From Lactuca virosa (taxonomy: Eukaryota; Streptophyta; Magnoliopsida; Asterales; Asteraceae): DNA of 64,000 nucleotides. The stretch lies in contig CAKMRJ010005634.1 of NCBI GenBank assembly GCA_928212115.1, positions 254,276,919-254,340,918 of the forward strand, written 5' to 3'. Each line of letters opens with the position of its first letter. Position 1 is the stretch's first letter. Shown here piece after piece: positions 24,213 to 35,808 of this stretch. Below the pieces are notes generated by a model, which saw nothing but the letters and a program-made list of their open reading frames with translations, made no database searches and was not told the origin of the DNA. The translations under genes were made by a program, and so were the position numbers.

Positions 24213-24517
24213 TGTAACGACCCAAATTTCCAAATTAAATTTTCATTTTAAATAATCAAAACATTTCCATAAAATATTAAATCTCCATGACCATTGTTTA
24301 CAAAATCTATAACATCAACATTTTGTTTAAAATATTAGAGTGTCCCCATATAAAATGTTGTAGAGTGCACACCGCTCCATCAAGCCTTGTCCTTAGGCTC
24401 AGAAGTAGCTCAAACAAATCAACAAACTTTAAGCTAGTGGTTATTGAGTTCCCCAGAGTATACCCCACAAAATCCACATAATCACATAATCCATATTAGC
24501 TATAAAAGCTACATAAA
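24213..24517 (-). repeat. E5 3' LTR, outer fragment
   Basis: It starts TGTAACGACCC and aligns with 50273 onward. It is interrupted at 24517 by E6. The bases ATAAA (24513-24517) are repeated at 43553-43557 as the E6 target duplication, after which the LTR continues. Confidence 0.9.
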
Positions 24518-26209
24518 TGTAACATCCTGACTCCTAAGTATAACATTTATATATTTATATTTTTGGGGTTTACTGAGTGACTCGTCGAGTTGTATGCCCA
24601 ACTCGTCGAGTAGAGTCGTATTGGTCGCGTGGGTTTAATGACCAACTCGACGAGTCAGAGAGCCGACTTGCCGAGTTGGAGCTGTGTGAGGAAACCCTAA
24701 ATCTTCGGGGTTGGGTCCTATTTAAAGGACCCTAAGCACTCATTTCCGCCTCACCAGCCACCCTAGTCCCATATGTGAAACCCTAATCGTTTTTAGTGAG
24801 CTAAGAGAGAAACAGAGCTAATATTTGGGAATTTTGGTGCACTTTGTGAAGAAGAAGAGAAGAGTATCAAGCAAGGAACGAGAAGAGGCTGTAGGATTTG
24901 GTGTTATTTCATCTAGAGCTTCTATTGAAGGTAAAAAGTCTCTACCTTGCTCACTAGTTGATTAGATATCCTTTTATGGAGTTTTAGGGTTTATTCCATC
25001 TTCCTTGAGACTTTGAGTGTACCAAGTGATTGAGGCTTCAGATCTGGACCATGTGAGGTCCCTAGAGTCCAAAGGTCCCAGCTTTATCTAGCTAATAGGA
25101 GAGCTTTTATGATTAAGACCCTAAATGGATGTTATTTTGGCATTTCAAGCCCTAATTTCCATGCATAGAAGTAAAGATTGCAACTTTACATGATATATTA
25201 GCCTTGGGAGGTTAGATCTAGAGTCTGGGGTTATGAATCTGCCTTAAAACGTCTGACTGAGAATGGAGACTTAAGGGACTCGCCGAGTGGATGAGCCAAC
25301 TTGACGAGTCGGCTAAGGTTTTCCCCGATGAGTCTGGACATGAGTAACTCGGCGAGTTGATGAGACAACTCGATGATTTTGGTTTGGTTTTCACAACTTT
25401 TCTGAAGGAACAAGGGGACTCGACAAGTCACATAGGTGCACTCGACGAGTCAGGTAAACATGGACTGTTGACTCGAGTGTTGACTTCAGTTGACTTTAGG
25501 GTTTGGTCAAGGCAGGGATTATTGAGACCATAGAAGTGTAGAATGGTCTTTTACCCATTCCAAGAGTTAGAGAGAGAGAGAGAGAATAGCCTTTGGTTTA
25601 ATTAGAGTTGTGATCGAAGTGTTAATTAGAGATAATTATCATATGTGTTAGGCGGAGGCTAGATCGGTTATTCGTGTACGAGATCCATTTGCTTGTTTAT
25701 GAGGTGAGTTTTCTTACTATACTTACCTTGAGTGATAATTTGTGTGACCAGAGCGTATCATATGCTATTATTGAGTATTTTGATAACATGCATTATGTCT
25801 TTGTGATTTATGCTGTGTATTATTCTGAGCTTTACTGAGTTAGGACCGGAGGGTCCTCCCGAGTTGTGGGACCGGAGGGTCCCACAGAGACACATTGATC
25901 GGAGGGTTTTATTCGAGATATAGCCATGAGAGGCTAATGACATATGTGTGGTATTTTAGGGAACTCACTAAGCTTCGTGTTTAACATGTTATGTGTTATG
26001 TGTTTCAGGTACTTCTAGAATCGCGGGAAGGTGCCGGCTTGATTGTACACACACCAGAGATAGAGTTTATGTTTTGTGGATCCTGGTTTTTATCAAACAA
26101 TTTATGAATTGGTGTTTTGACAATTCCGCACTTGTGGTTTTTAGAATGTGGTATTGAGAATCATGTGTTTTAAAAATGAAAAATTTGTCTGAAAAATTAT
26201 GGTGTTTCA
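24518..26209 (+). repeat. E6 5' LTR
   Basis: It runs from TGTAACATCC to GGTGTTTCA (1,692 bp). The TATA box CTATTTAAAGG is at 24718-24728. Upstream, 24582-24690, are ACTCGNCGAGT palindromes; a second group lies at 25265-25460. Near 25838-25910 are hairpin repeats with GGAG loops. A GA-rich run lies near 25564-25585. Confidence 0.92.
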
Positions 26210-26212
26210 AGT

Positions 26213-26225
26213 TGGTATCAGAGCC
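26213..26225 (+). promoter_or_regulatory. E6 primer binding site (tRNA-Met)
   Basis: TGGTATCAGAGCC, an exact match to the common plant tRNA-Met primer site, lies three bases after the LTR end. Confidence 0.93.
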
Positions 26226-26890
26226 TTGGTTTGAGGGATTCAGATGTACTTTTTGGTGTGTCTGAACTCAACCTGAGGATTTGAGAAAAATTTTCAAAGA
26301 GAAATGATTTTATAAAACGAGTAAAGAGTTTTTAAAAGAAAAGGAGGTGGAGCAGTGTGTATAATCAGCTAAAGCGCTAACGATGATTCCCAACATACCA
26401 TAACTTGATTTTATTATGAGATATGTATGGGATATTAGAGTTGCATGCTAGAAGATAGGCTAGGAACTTCAGAATTTAGAGCTAGAGTTTCCTGATTCAT
26501 AATGCCTTAGCCTAGGGTATGCTATTGAGTGATCCTATCTGTTATTTGCTCTGTGTGAACCGAGTAGGAGACACATAGCAGGAATCTTTTAGAGTGAGTT
26601 TAATGATCTAGGAGAGATACCTAGATGAGTATAGAGGAATCTACCACGAGAGGAGTTTGATATCCATGAGGGATAGAGTAATGTGAATTAGGATCCTAGG
26701 AGGAGGATATGGGATGACTACAGGTTGGTGTGGAAGGTAGTATTGGGCCCGTACTACTGAAAGCACCAGATCTGTATGCAACCCTAGTAAGAATCTTATG
26801 GATACTAAGGAGCAGGTAGGGGCAGGAAATCGAATGTGGGTATGCTCGAATGAGTCTCTGATTATTTTTGTGTTGTGTTTCAGAGACATT
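26226..26890 (+). other. E6 5' leader, no gene seen
   Basis: Untranslated. It carries AGTATTGGGCCCGTACTACT (26740-26759), a landmark also found in the leaders of E2 and E5. A possible 5'-UTR intron could end at TGTGTTTCAG near 26881, just before the gag ATG, but no partner sequence supports it. Confidence 0.5.
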
Positions 26891-28063
26891 ATGGTGGGTA
26901 CATGCCACAACCCAGGGAGCACCAGTGGTACCAGTAATGAGGAGATCCGCAGGATCATCCATGATGAGGTGGGTGCAACCATCAGAGAGGCCATCGCAGG
27001 GATGTTCGGGTGTATTAAGACCACGTTGATTGAGACCTTTGATGAGCGCTATGCTGTTGTTACTGAGGCTGCTGCTGCCACAACCCTAGCTGCTTCGAGA
27101 CCTCAGGGGGTGACTCGTTGTTGTTTAAGGAGTTCAGCAACACGAAGCCACCAGAGATTTGATGGGACATAGGATCCGATTGCTGTTATGAGGTGGATCT
27201 CCGACATTGAGGGGTGTTTTTAGATGTGTTCATGCCCAGAGAACCTGAGGGTTCGGTTCGTGCTGAACCAGCTTCGCTTGGGAGCGAAGGACTAGTCGAA
27301 GTTTGTGACTGCCAACTTTACTCCTACAGATCATGCTGCAGTGACATAGGAGAGGTTTACACATTTTTTACGAGATGAGTATGTTCCCTCGGTCGAGAGG
27401 GAACAGTTGGCCCAGGAGTTTCTGTCTCTCAAGCAGAAGACAGAAACTGTGACTCAGATCACGAGGATCTTCCATGAGAGGGCGTTGTTTTCCCTGAGCA
27501 CGTGTCTTCTGAGCAGGCACGTGTGAGCCGATATCTGAGCATACTGAGGAGGGATATACGAGAGTTTATGGCAAACTCGTCATACCATACATTGGCTGAG
27601 CATCAGACCAGTGTCAGGCGCAGGGAGATTCAGTTAGAGTTTCAGGCTAGGGAGGAGGGGGAGTCTCAGGGGAGAGACCGGAGACCAGTGCAGTCGCTGC
27701 TGGCGATGAAGCGGGAAAAGCCCGCTGATATGAGGGTTGGGGGCCAGAAGGGCCACGCTTGTTGCAAGTACGGAAAGAGTCACGAGGGATCATGCCGGTC
27801 TTGGATTTACTACAAATATGGCAAGTAGGGGCATCTGGAGAAGGATTACTCCAAGGTATTTGTAGTTTGCTTTCACTACAACTAGACCGGCCATCGGGAG
27901 GCCGAGTGCCCTCAGCTCATTCAGGGATCAGCCCAGGGTTCTGCTCCTACTACTTTGCGAGCTACTGATAGTCGACAAGTGAAGGTCGACGCACCGAAGG
28001 CTCCTGCGAGAGCTTCCCAGCTGACAGCGGAGGAGGTCCGCGCAGCACCTGATGTGGTGACTG
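26891..28063 (+). pseudogene. E6 gag pseudogene
   Basis: The start is at the ATG at 26891, ahead of SNEEIRRIIHDEVGATIREA. The frame is lost near 27110. Later blocks are readable: FVTANFTPTDHAAVT (27300), EREQLAQEFLSLKQKTETV (27396), ARVSRYLSILRRDIREFM (27517) and a basic linker. The zinc region is decayed: the first knuckle reads CCKYGKSHEGSC and a later one CFHYN followed by a stop. It ends with TAEEVRAAPDVVTG directly at the mini-intron. It cannot encode a working Gag in one frame. Confidence 0.82.
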
Positions 28064-28126
28064 GTACGCATTTCCTCATTCCTATTATTTAAGATTTGTT
28101 ATGCTTATACTGTGTTATATTTATAG
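28064..28126 (+). other. E6 gag-protease mini-intron (putative)
   Basis: ACTG then GTACGCATTT opens a 63-bp AT-rich stretch that ends TTTATAG before GTACTTTTC. Splicing gives ACT GGT ACT, that is Thr-Gly-Thr, joining cleanly to FLVS and the protease. Read through, it has an in-frame TAA at 28090-28094. The split glycine codon (phase 1) is identical in E2 and E5. Confidence 0.78.
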
Positions 28127-31100
28127 GTACTTTTCTTGTGAGTTTCGTACCTGCTTTGGTGTTATTTGACTCGGGTGCGAGTCCATCCTTCGTGTCTTTG
28201 GCTTTTAGTTGTCACATCAGTGTCAGGCGAGAGGTGTTGAGTCGGCCTCAGAGGGTTCTATATCCGATGAGCATGCGGTTTTTGCTACTTATCTATTCCG
28301 AGAATGTGTATTAGAGATTTTTGGTGTTGAGTTTCCGATAGATTTGGGACCGATAGCCATGGGTGATGTCTGTGTCACAGTGGGCATGGACTAGTTGAGT
28401 CGATTCGGAGCTTTGAAAGACTGTGAGCGTCAGATGGTGACCATACGAGACCCTAGTGGGAGAGTGCTTATGGTGTATGGAGAGGGCACCAAATCTGGAT
28501 CAGCTTTCTGCTCTGCTGCTAAAGCGAGACAGAGTCTACATCAGGGTTGTATGGGCTTTTTTGGCGTACGTGATGGATATGCGGGTTACTACAGAGAGGC
28601 TGAGTTCTATCTCTGACGTTCTGATAGTGTGCGAGTTCCCGAATGTTTCCCCGAGGAGTTGCCGAGTGTGCCTCCCGAGAGGCAAGTGGAGTTCCGGATT
28701 GATTTGGTTCCGGGTGCGGCACCTATTTCCAATCAACCTTATCGCCTTGCGCCGCCTGAGATGCATGAGATATCCTCACAGCTCCAGGAGCTGCTGGGAA
28801 AGGTTTTATCAGACCAAGTAGCTCACCGTGGGGAGCGCTGATTCTTTTTTTCAAGAAAAAGGATGGTTCACACCGGATGTGCATTGATTACCGGGAGTTG
28901 AACAAGCTGACGGTCAAGAACCGTTACCCATTACCGAGGATCGACGACTTATTCGATCAATTGCAGGGGCATCTGGTTTTCCAAGATTGATTTGAGATCT
29001 GGATATCATCATATGAGAGTTTGCGAGGAGGATATCCAGAAGACGGCCTTTAGGACTCGTTATGGGCACTACGAGTTTGCGGTGATACCCTTCGGACACA
29101 CCAACACACTGGCAGTGTTCATTGATCTCATGAATCGGGTGTGCAGGCCCATGTTGGATCGGTTGGTGATCATGTTCATCGACGATATTCTGCTGTACTC
29201 GAGGTCCAGAGAACATCACGAGGAACATCTACGGGAGATTCTTGGAGTATTGAGGACGGAGAGGCTTTATGCCAAATTCTCCAAGTGCGATTTTTGGTTA
29301 CGAGAGGTCCAGTTCTTGGGGCACCTCGTTAATCAGAATGGGATTTTGGTCGACCCGGCCAAGATTGAGGCAGTTATGCGGTGGGAGGTGGCGAGATCCC
29401 CGTCCGGGATCAGGAGTTTTCTGATTTTGGCCGGCTACTATCGGAGATTTATCAGGGATTTCTCCAAGAATGTCGTTCCTCTTACGATATTGACCCAGAA
29501 GGGTGTTACTTTTGTATGGGGGCCCGAGCAGTAGGCCTCATTCGAGACTCTTCGCCATAAATTGTGCGAAGCTCCAGTATGAGCCCTTCTCGAGGGAGTG
29601 GAGGACTTCGTAGTTTACGGTGATGCATCTATATACGGGATGGGAGCCGTGTTGATGCAGAGGGGACACGTGATTGCATATGCATTAAGGCAGTTGAAGC
29701 CTCATGAGAAGAGGTATCCCACCCATGATTTGGAGTTGGGGGCGGTGGTGTTCGCCATCAAGATTTGGTGCCACTATCTGTATGGAGTCCGGTGCACCAT
29801 ATACACGGACCATAAGAGCCCGAAGTACCTCATGGATCAGCCCAACCTGAATATGAGACAGAGGAGGTGGTTGGATGTAGTTAAAGACTACGACTGCAAG
29901 ATCTTATATCACCCAAGCAAGGCTAATGTGGTAGCCAATGCCTTGAGCCGTAGAGCATAGATTGCTCCGATTCGAGACGTGTGTGTGAGGATGACGGTGA
30001 TGACTCCAGTCCTAGATACCATCCGAGAGGCTCAGGTGGAGGCTGTGAGGCCAGAGAACCTCAAGAGGGAGCGAGTTGTTAGATAGGTTTCCGATTTTGA
30101 GACGGATAGTCGAGGACTTATGACCTTCCGTGGGCAGATTTGGGTGCCCTATACAGGTGGAGCTCGGCGCATACTGATGGAGGAGCCACTAAAATGTATT
30201 TGGATCTGAAGATAGATTTCTGGTGGCCCTGTATGAAGAGGCATGTGGCATGGGTGGTTGAGAGGTACTTGACATGTTGTCAGGTTAAGGCGGAGCACCA
30301 GCGCCCACATGGACCGTTGCAGCCCCTAGAGATTCCCCGGTGGAAGTGGGAACAAAACTCTATGGATTTTATCACCAAGTTACCGCGGACCGCGCGAGGT
30401 GTCGACACGATATGGGTGATTGTGGGTCGATTGATGAAGAGTGCTCAGTTCCTTGTTATAAGTTAGAGCTCTTCTATAGAGAAATTGGCTGAGATTTATG
30501 TGATAGAGGTGGTAGCACGACATGGAGTGCCGAAATCAATAGTGTCAGATCGGGATGTGCGTTTTACTTCTAGGTTCTGGAAGAAGTTTCATGAGGAGTT
30601 GGGTACCCGATTGCACTTCAGTACCACATACCACCCACAGACAGATGGGCAGAGTGACCGGATGATTCAGACGCTTGAGGACATGTTGCGTGCATGTGTG
30701 ATGGACTTCGGAGGAAGTTGGGACACCTATTCACGCTTGGTTGAATTTTCTTATAACCACAACCATCATTCCAGTATTGGTATGCGTCCCTTTGAGCTCT
30801 TATATGTGAGAAGGTGTCGGACTCCCATCTGTTGGGGAGAGGTAGGGTAGAGAGTGATGGGTAGCACTGAGATAGTGCTCAAGACGACCGAGCAGATCCA
30901 GCAGGTCAGACAGAGGTTATTGACGGCCTAGAGTCGCCAGAAGAGTTACGCCGACCGGCGACGATCCGAGCTAGAGTTCCAGGTTGGAGATTTTGTCCTC
31001 CTGAAGGTATTCCCTTGGAAGGGGGTGATCTGATACAGGAAGCGAGGAAAGTTGGGTCCGAGATATATTGGTTGGAGCTACCTGTATAGTTAAGCCAGAT

Positions 31101-31383
31101 TCATAACACCTTCCACGTGTCTCAGCGGAGGAAGTCTGTAGCCGATGAGATGGCAGTGGTACCCGTAGAGGACATTCAGGTTGATGCAAGCCTGAACTAT
31201 ATTGAGAGACCGATAGCGATCTTGGATATAAAAATTAAGACCCTGAGGAATAAGGAGGTGCGAATGGTTAAGGTGCAGTGGGAGCACCGTAGGGGATCCA
31301 AGTGGACTTGGGAGCCAGAGTCCAAGATGCGCGAGCAATACCCAAAGTTGTTTACGGAGCATGACTTCGATGGTGAAGTCTGA
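28127..31383 (+). pseudogene. E6 pol pseudogene: PR, RT, RNase H, integrase, chromodomain
   Basis: Protease keeps VLFDSGASPSFVS (28159). RT covers 28629-29534 in two frames and keeps FIDDILLYS. RNase H (29598-29960) contains HDLELGAVVF and YTDHKSPKYL and ends at NALSRRA. The integrase zinc region (30140-30300) has lost the segment carrying its two His residues: EEATKMYLDL is joined directly. In the core, the first two acidic residues remain (MDFITKLP, SDRDVRF), but the Glu of the GQSER motif is Asp. Integrase is therefore doubly damaged. The GDFVLLK-like block is near 30990. The chromodomain (31117-31383) ends MREQYPKLFTEHDF. Frames change at least six times. Confidence 0.88.
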
Positions 31384-31400
31384 TTCTAGTGAGGGAAAAT

Positions 31401-31696
31401 AGTAACATCTCGACTCCCAGATATAATATTTATATTTTTATATTTTTGGGGTTTACTGAGTGACGCGTCGAGTTTTATGCCCAAGTCGTCGAGTAGAGTC
31501 GAATTGGTCGCATGGGTTTAATGACCAACTCGACGAGTCAGAGAGCCGACTCGTCGAGTTGGCGCTGTGTGAGGAAACCCTAAATCTTCAGGGTTGGGTC
31601 CTATTTAAAGGACCTTAAGCCCTCATTTCCGCCTCACCAGCCACCCTACTCCCCTGTGTGAAACCCTAATCGTTTTTAGTGAGCTAAGAGAGAAAG
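31401..31696 (+). repeat. E6 3' LTR, left fragment
   Basis: It starts AGTAACATCT (first base changed from T) after the weak polypurine tract GTGAGGGAAAAT. It matches 24518 onward, including the TATA box at 31611-31620. It ends in GAAAG, the left copy of the E7 target duplication. Confidence 0.92.
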
Positions 31697-34001
31697 TGTC
31701 ACACCCCGGACGTCGGCGGAAACACCGGGCGGTGTAACGTTATTTCTCGTATCATAGTTATCAACTTCCTGAAAACACATGCAATTTAAAATACGTCAAC
31801 ATAAAGTTGGTGAGTCCACAGGTTTTGACTCCATATAAAAATAATACATTTTCCAAGTTCAAAAGTATAGTTTTGAAAATATCATTTTGACTCTCCAACG
31901 TTTAGTATATATATCCTAGGTATAAAATTTTACTTACCAAATAAGTAATTTACCTATAAGTCTCATATACTATGAATATAAGTGTTTGTAATTCCATACA
32001 AACGAAAGTTACTACGTATAAATCTTATTTCAATTCTATATGAGTAAAATCGCTACGTATAAATCTATTTCAATTCTATACGAGTAAAACCGCTACGTAT
32101 AAATCTTATTTCAATTCTATACGAGTATGTGTGTTAGGTATAATTATCTACTTAATATACAAGTATTATACCTACCAGTTTCTTGTACCTAGAGTATAAG
32201 TGTTTGGGAAACATATACTTAACATTAATACTTGTATAACGACAAAGTATAATGCTTATAACAATTTGCTACCATGAGTCCGTAACCGCGGCTATATGAC
32301 TAGTTTCAAACCTCTGCTAGATGCTACAAGTTTCGCATCTTGAGATAAGTTCCACACGCTTCATCAACGTCGGAACAATAAACAAACAAAAGGACAGTTT
32401 GTCACTCGCACACGGTTTTGTTGTAGCTAGCAACCACGAGTGGGGTTGTCAACCCGTATCTTATTCATACACGACTTCCTCGCTCACACGGGATTAACGG
32501 GTTACAGGTCAGAGGATTTTCCCTAAGATTTCCAATCTTAGTTGATGAATACAATAGCTCATGTAGACTTGTCGAGTTCCGTTAGTTCTAGTAGTAAAAT
32601 CATATTCGTGTCTAAAACCCTAAGTTATTAGACTATGCTTTTAACATTACTCCTAATATTTATAATACTTAGGTAGTACAACAGCTATAATTAGAATTAA
32701 AACCAGGTTTTATCTTGACATAAAACCAATAATAACAACATATAACGTTCCTAGTTTTATCTTGACATAAAACTATCAATAACAATATATAACATACTAA
32801 GTTTTATCTTGACATAAAACTAACAATAACAACATATAACATACCAAGTTTTATCTTGACATAAAACCAATAATAGCAACATACTTTATAACTTAACATA
32901 TAGAACTTCCGAAATATAACTTCGGAACTATATCGCACACAAAATATATATAGAATCCTAAGTATAACTCAAGATCTACATTAATATACTACTATAACAT
33001 TAACATGCTAACAACTTTACGATAGTTGTATACTTTCAAATATGAAATAACTATATTCCGGTTATTATAACTATCTACGTTGATACTAAGATACTAACAT
33101 ATAGACATAATAATAACGTATATATAATATTTAGCATGCGTTTTCCTCCGAAAACATTAAAAGTGGGGCCGTGAACTCACCTTAGTAGCGTGATTTTATG
33201 TAATCTAAGCAGAAATGGTCAGCGTACGAGGTCGTCGGGGCTCGGGATGCAAGAGGGCTTCAGCAAAGGAGAGAGGAGAAAGAAGTTCAGGTGTAAGAAT
33301 GGCTGGGGTCGATCTTGCTATTTATAGTAAGATTTTTGGCCCTCACGACGTGAAAAACTCATTGTTCATGTCGTGAGTTTGGATCTTATCTCTTCGTAGA
33401 CTTGCCATCCGTCTTCTAGCTTCCGAAGGTGGCAAAATGACTCCTCACGTCGTGAAATATCAATATTCATGTAGTGAGTTTGGATCTTATCCCCTCCCAG
33501 CCTCGTCACACCTTCTAGATCCGAAATATGGCAGTTTGACTCCTCACGTCGTGAGTTTTTGTACTCACGTCGTGAGTTCAGTCAAATTAGGGTTTCTGAC
33601 AGAGAAATCTTCGGAAGGCCATAACTTTTGCATACGAACTCCGTTTTTGACGTTCTTTATATCGAAGCGTAGGTAATTCCGAGCACTACAACTTTCATTT
33701 AGACTCCAATAGCTAATTCTAAGTCTATTTTAAATTCATCTTATTATAGAGATTTATAGTGTTCGGTTTATCATAACTTCTTCACGCGAAGTCAGATTCA
33801 GACGATCTCTACATTTTTGGAATCGTATGGACGTATACTTTGATTTATACTATAAAGTATGTATGAAAGTTCATATTTATATTAGAATTATTATGAAATA
33901 CATAGTAAGTTTACTACATTACTAGTATTAACAAAATCACATTTACATGATTGGTATAATCACATGTGATTGTTATTGACCTACTTTTGACTAGTGTTAC
34001 A
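31697..34001 (-). repeat. E7 LTR copy 1 (3' end of array)
   Basis: It is 2,305 bp, TGTCACACCCC to TGTTACA. The minus-strand TATA box CTATAAATAG is at 33318-33328. CTCACGNCGTGAG palindromes lie at 33345-33585, upstream of it. A four-fold repeat of TTTTATCTTGACATAAAAC lies at 32708-32870. Confidence 0.95.
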
Positions 34002-34013
34002 TTCTCCCCCCGT
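34002..34013 (-). promoter_or_regulatory. E7 polypurine tract, copy A
   Basis: On the minus strand ACGGGGGGAGAA directly precedes TGTAACAC, the LTR start. Confidence 0.85.
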
Positions 34014-34109
34014 TGATAAAATTTCGCCCCGAAATTTATCTAGTACCAAATTCCACTGCAGGGTCTTTGATAGCTTCCCTGCTTCCTGTTTCGAATGCCC
34101 TGTAACGGC

Positions 34110-35245
34110 CTAACTTCCTTGACTCCTTAACGTTGGACATTCCTTCTTGATATGTAGAATTTCACCACACTCAAGACATGCTCTTCCTCCATCATAGACT
34201 GTTCCAGTGTTTGTTCTTGAATTTTCTGTTGTAGGTGTTGTGCTCCTGCAGTAATTTGCAGCGTGTCCCCTCTTTTTACACTTCATGCAAATATAACAGT
34301 CACCTGCGTGCTGCCGGTTACATTGACTGCACCATGAACAGTTACATAGGTGATGACGGTTGCACTGAGTGCACATTGGGAGTTTTCCATTGTTGTTGTG
34401 GTTGCATAATTAGTTGCCATATCTTGTCTCTCCTCATATGATTGTATGGGATTCTTCCCATTAAATTTGCGCTTGTTCGTTCCAGATTCGGGAGACTCAG
34501 CTATAAAGCCCACTTGGATTTCTGTGCTGGTTAGTTGATGAGCTATACGCTTTGCACTGTCATATGTTGTAGGCTTCGATCCGATCACCATTCCTTTGAT
34601 TTGCGATGCTAGACCCCAAATATATCGCTCGATCTTCTTGTATTCTGGGGTTACTAGTGCTGGACACATCACCACAAGATCATTGAATCTAGCGGTATAA
34701 GCATTTATCTCTGAACCCTTCATGGTTAGGGTCCACAATTCTTGTTCCAGATTATGTATTTCCTCCCTGGGATAATACTCCTCTACTCGCATCCTCTTTA
34801 GCTCTTCCCATTGCATGGAATTGGCAGCATCAATACCCATTGTATTCACATGGCTGTTCCACCATGTAAGTGCTGCATCAGCGAAGGTACACGCAGCAAA
34901 TCGTACGTTACATTCGTCCGGACATAAACTTATTTGAAATACTGATTCTGCCTTTTCAATCCACCGGATCAAGCTAACAACCCCTTCCGTTCCATGGAAG
35001 CTCTTACGTTTGCAATTCATAAAATCCTTGTAGGTACACATTCTGGCGGTCCCTACATTGCCTTCGTTTCAAACTCCTCCTCTTGTGACATTAGCAAGAG
35101 TTGCAGCGATTCTCTGAGCTATGATTTCTTCAAGTTCTGCTGAACTTATTGGAGGGTTTTTTTCTGGTGGTGGTGGTTGCGATTGTTGTTGTTGTGGTTC
35201 TGGTCGTTGGTTTAGGTTTTGACGAGCGCTATTTCTTCTAGGCAT
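34110..35245 (-). pseudogene. E7 gag copy A, broken by a 25-bp deletion
   Basis: Gag of the non-autonomous element. Likely ATG at 35245, opening MPRRNSARQNLNQRP, then a Gln/Pro-rich tract. An in-frame TGA follows at 35071-35069, and the frame reopens at MCTYKDFMNCK (35041). The capsid domain is well kept (WIEKAESVFQISLC, ALTWWNSHV). A 25-bp deletion at about 34389 relative to copy B shifts the frame, so the zinc region (34376-34110) is out of frame. That region holds CMKCKKRGHAANYC, an intact CX2CX4HX4C knuckle, and CLECGEILHIKKEC, in which the Gly before His is Leu. Confidence 0.9.
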
Positions 35246-35793
35246 TTTATTTAGTTCCTATACATTTTAGATCACCAAGTGTTTAGTCTATCAAATATTA
35301 CTCCCAATTTTAATAGTTCATATGATCTGATCATAATAAAATATAGTTGTACACCTACACCTAGTTGTGATAAGATCTATGCACATATGAACTTTAGTTG
35401 GAATATCTGATCTAAATCCTTGAGATCAAAAACATTCCGGGTATTTAGGTGTATTATCATCGTGGGTCTTAGTCTTCATATATGACTCTATATTTATTAT
35501 TTGTTGTATTCATGCTCTATTAATTATTGTTTGTTACTTCAGGTCTAGCTGATAAGGCACCGGCCAGTCAGGACAGTCGAAGGGCAGGATCATTTTAGCA
35601 TATAGCTGTTCTGAAATCCAGCAACCCAAATCGACATGTCTATCCTTGTCACCGCTCCCGTAAGTAGTCCTTTAGTAGTATAATTAACAATACTTTATAT
35701 TACTAGGCTAAGGGATATACCTAAACCTAACAGAGTAAGCCCTAAACCATACTCGTGCGTTCCTAAGAAAGTACTAATTCACTATAGTTAATA
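35246..35793 (-). other. E7 leader, copy A, no gene seen
   Basis: About 550 bp between PBS and gag, nearly identical to 39331-39878. It is untranslated and has no open frame of note. Confidence 0.7.
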
Positions 35794-35805
35794 GCTCTGA
35801 TACAA
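35794..35805 (-). promoter_or_regulatory. E7 primer binding site, copy A
   Basis: On the minus strand TTGTATCAGAGC, one change from TGGTATCAGAGC, lies three bases after the LTR end. Confidence 0.85.
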
Positions 35806-35808
35806 ATC

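Noticed and set aside
33437..33676. Open frame repeated in all three E7 LTRs (also 37497-37769, 41633-41872)
   Set aside because: It covers the palindrome cluster antisense to the element; conservation follows from the LTR copies.
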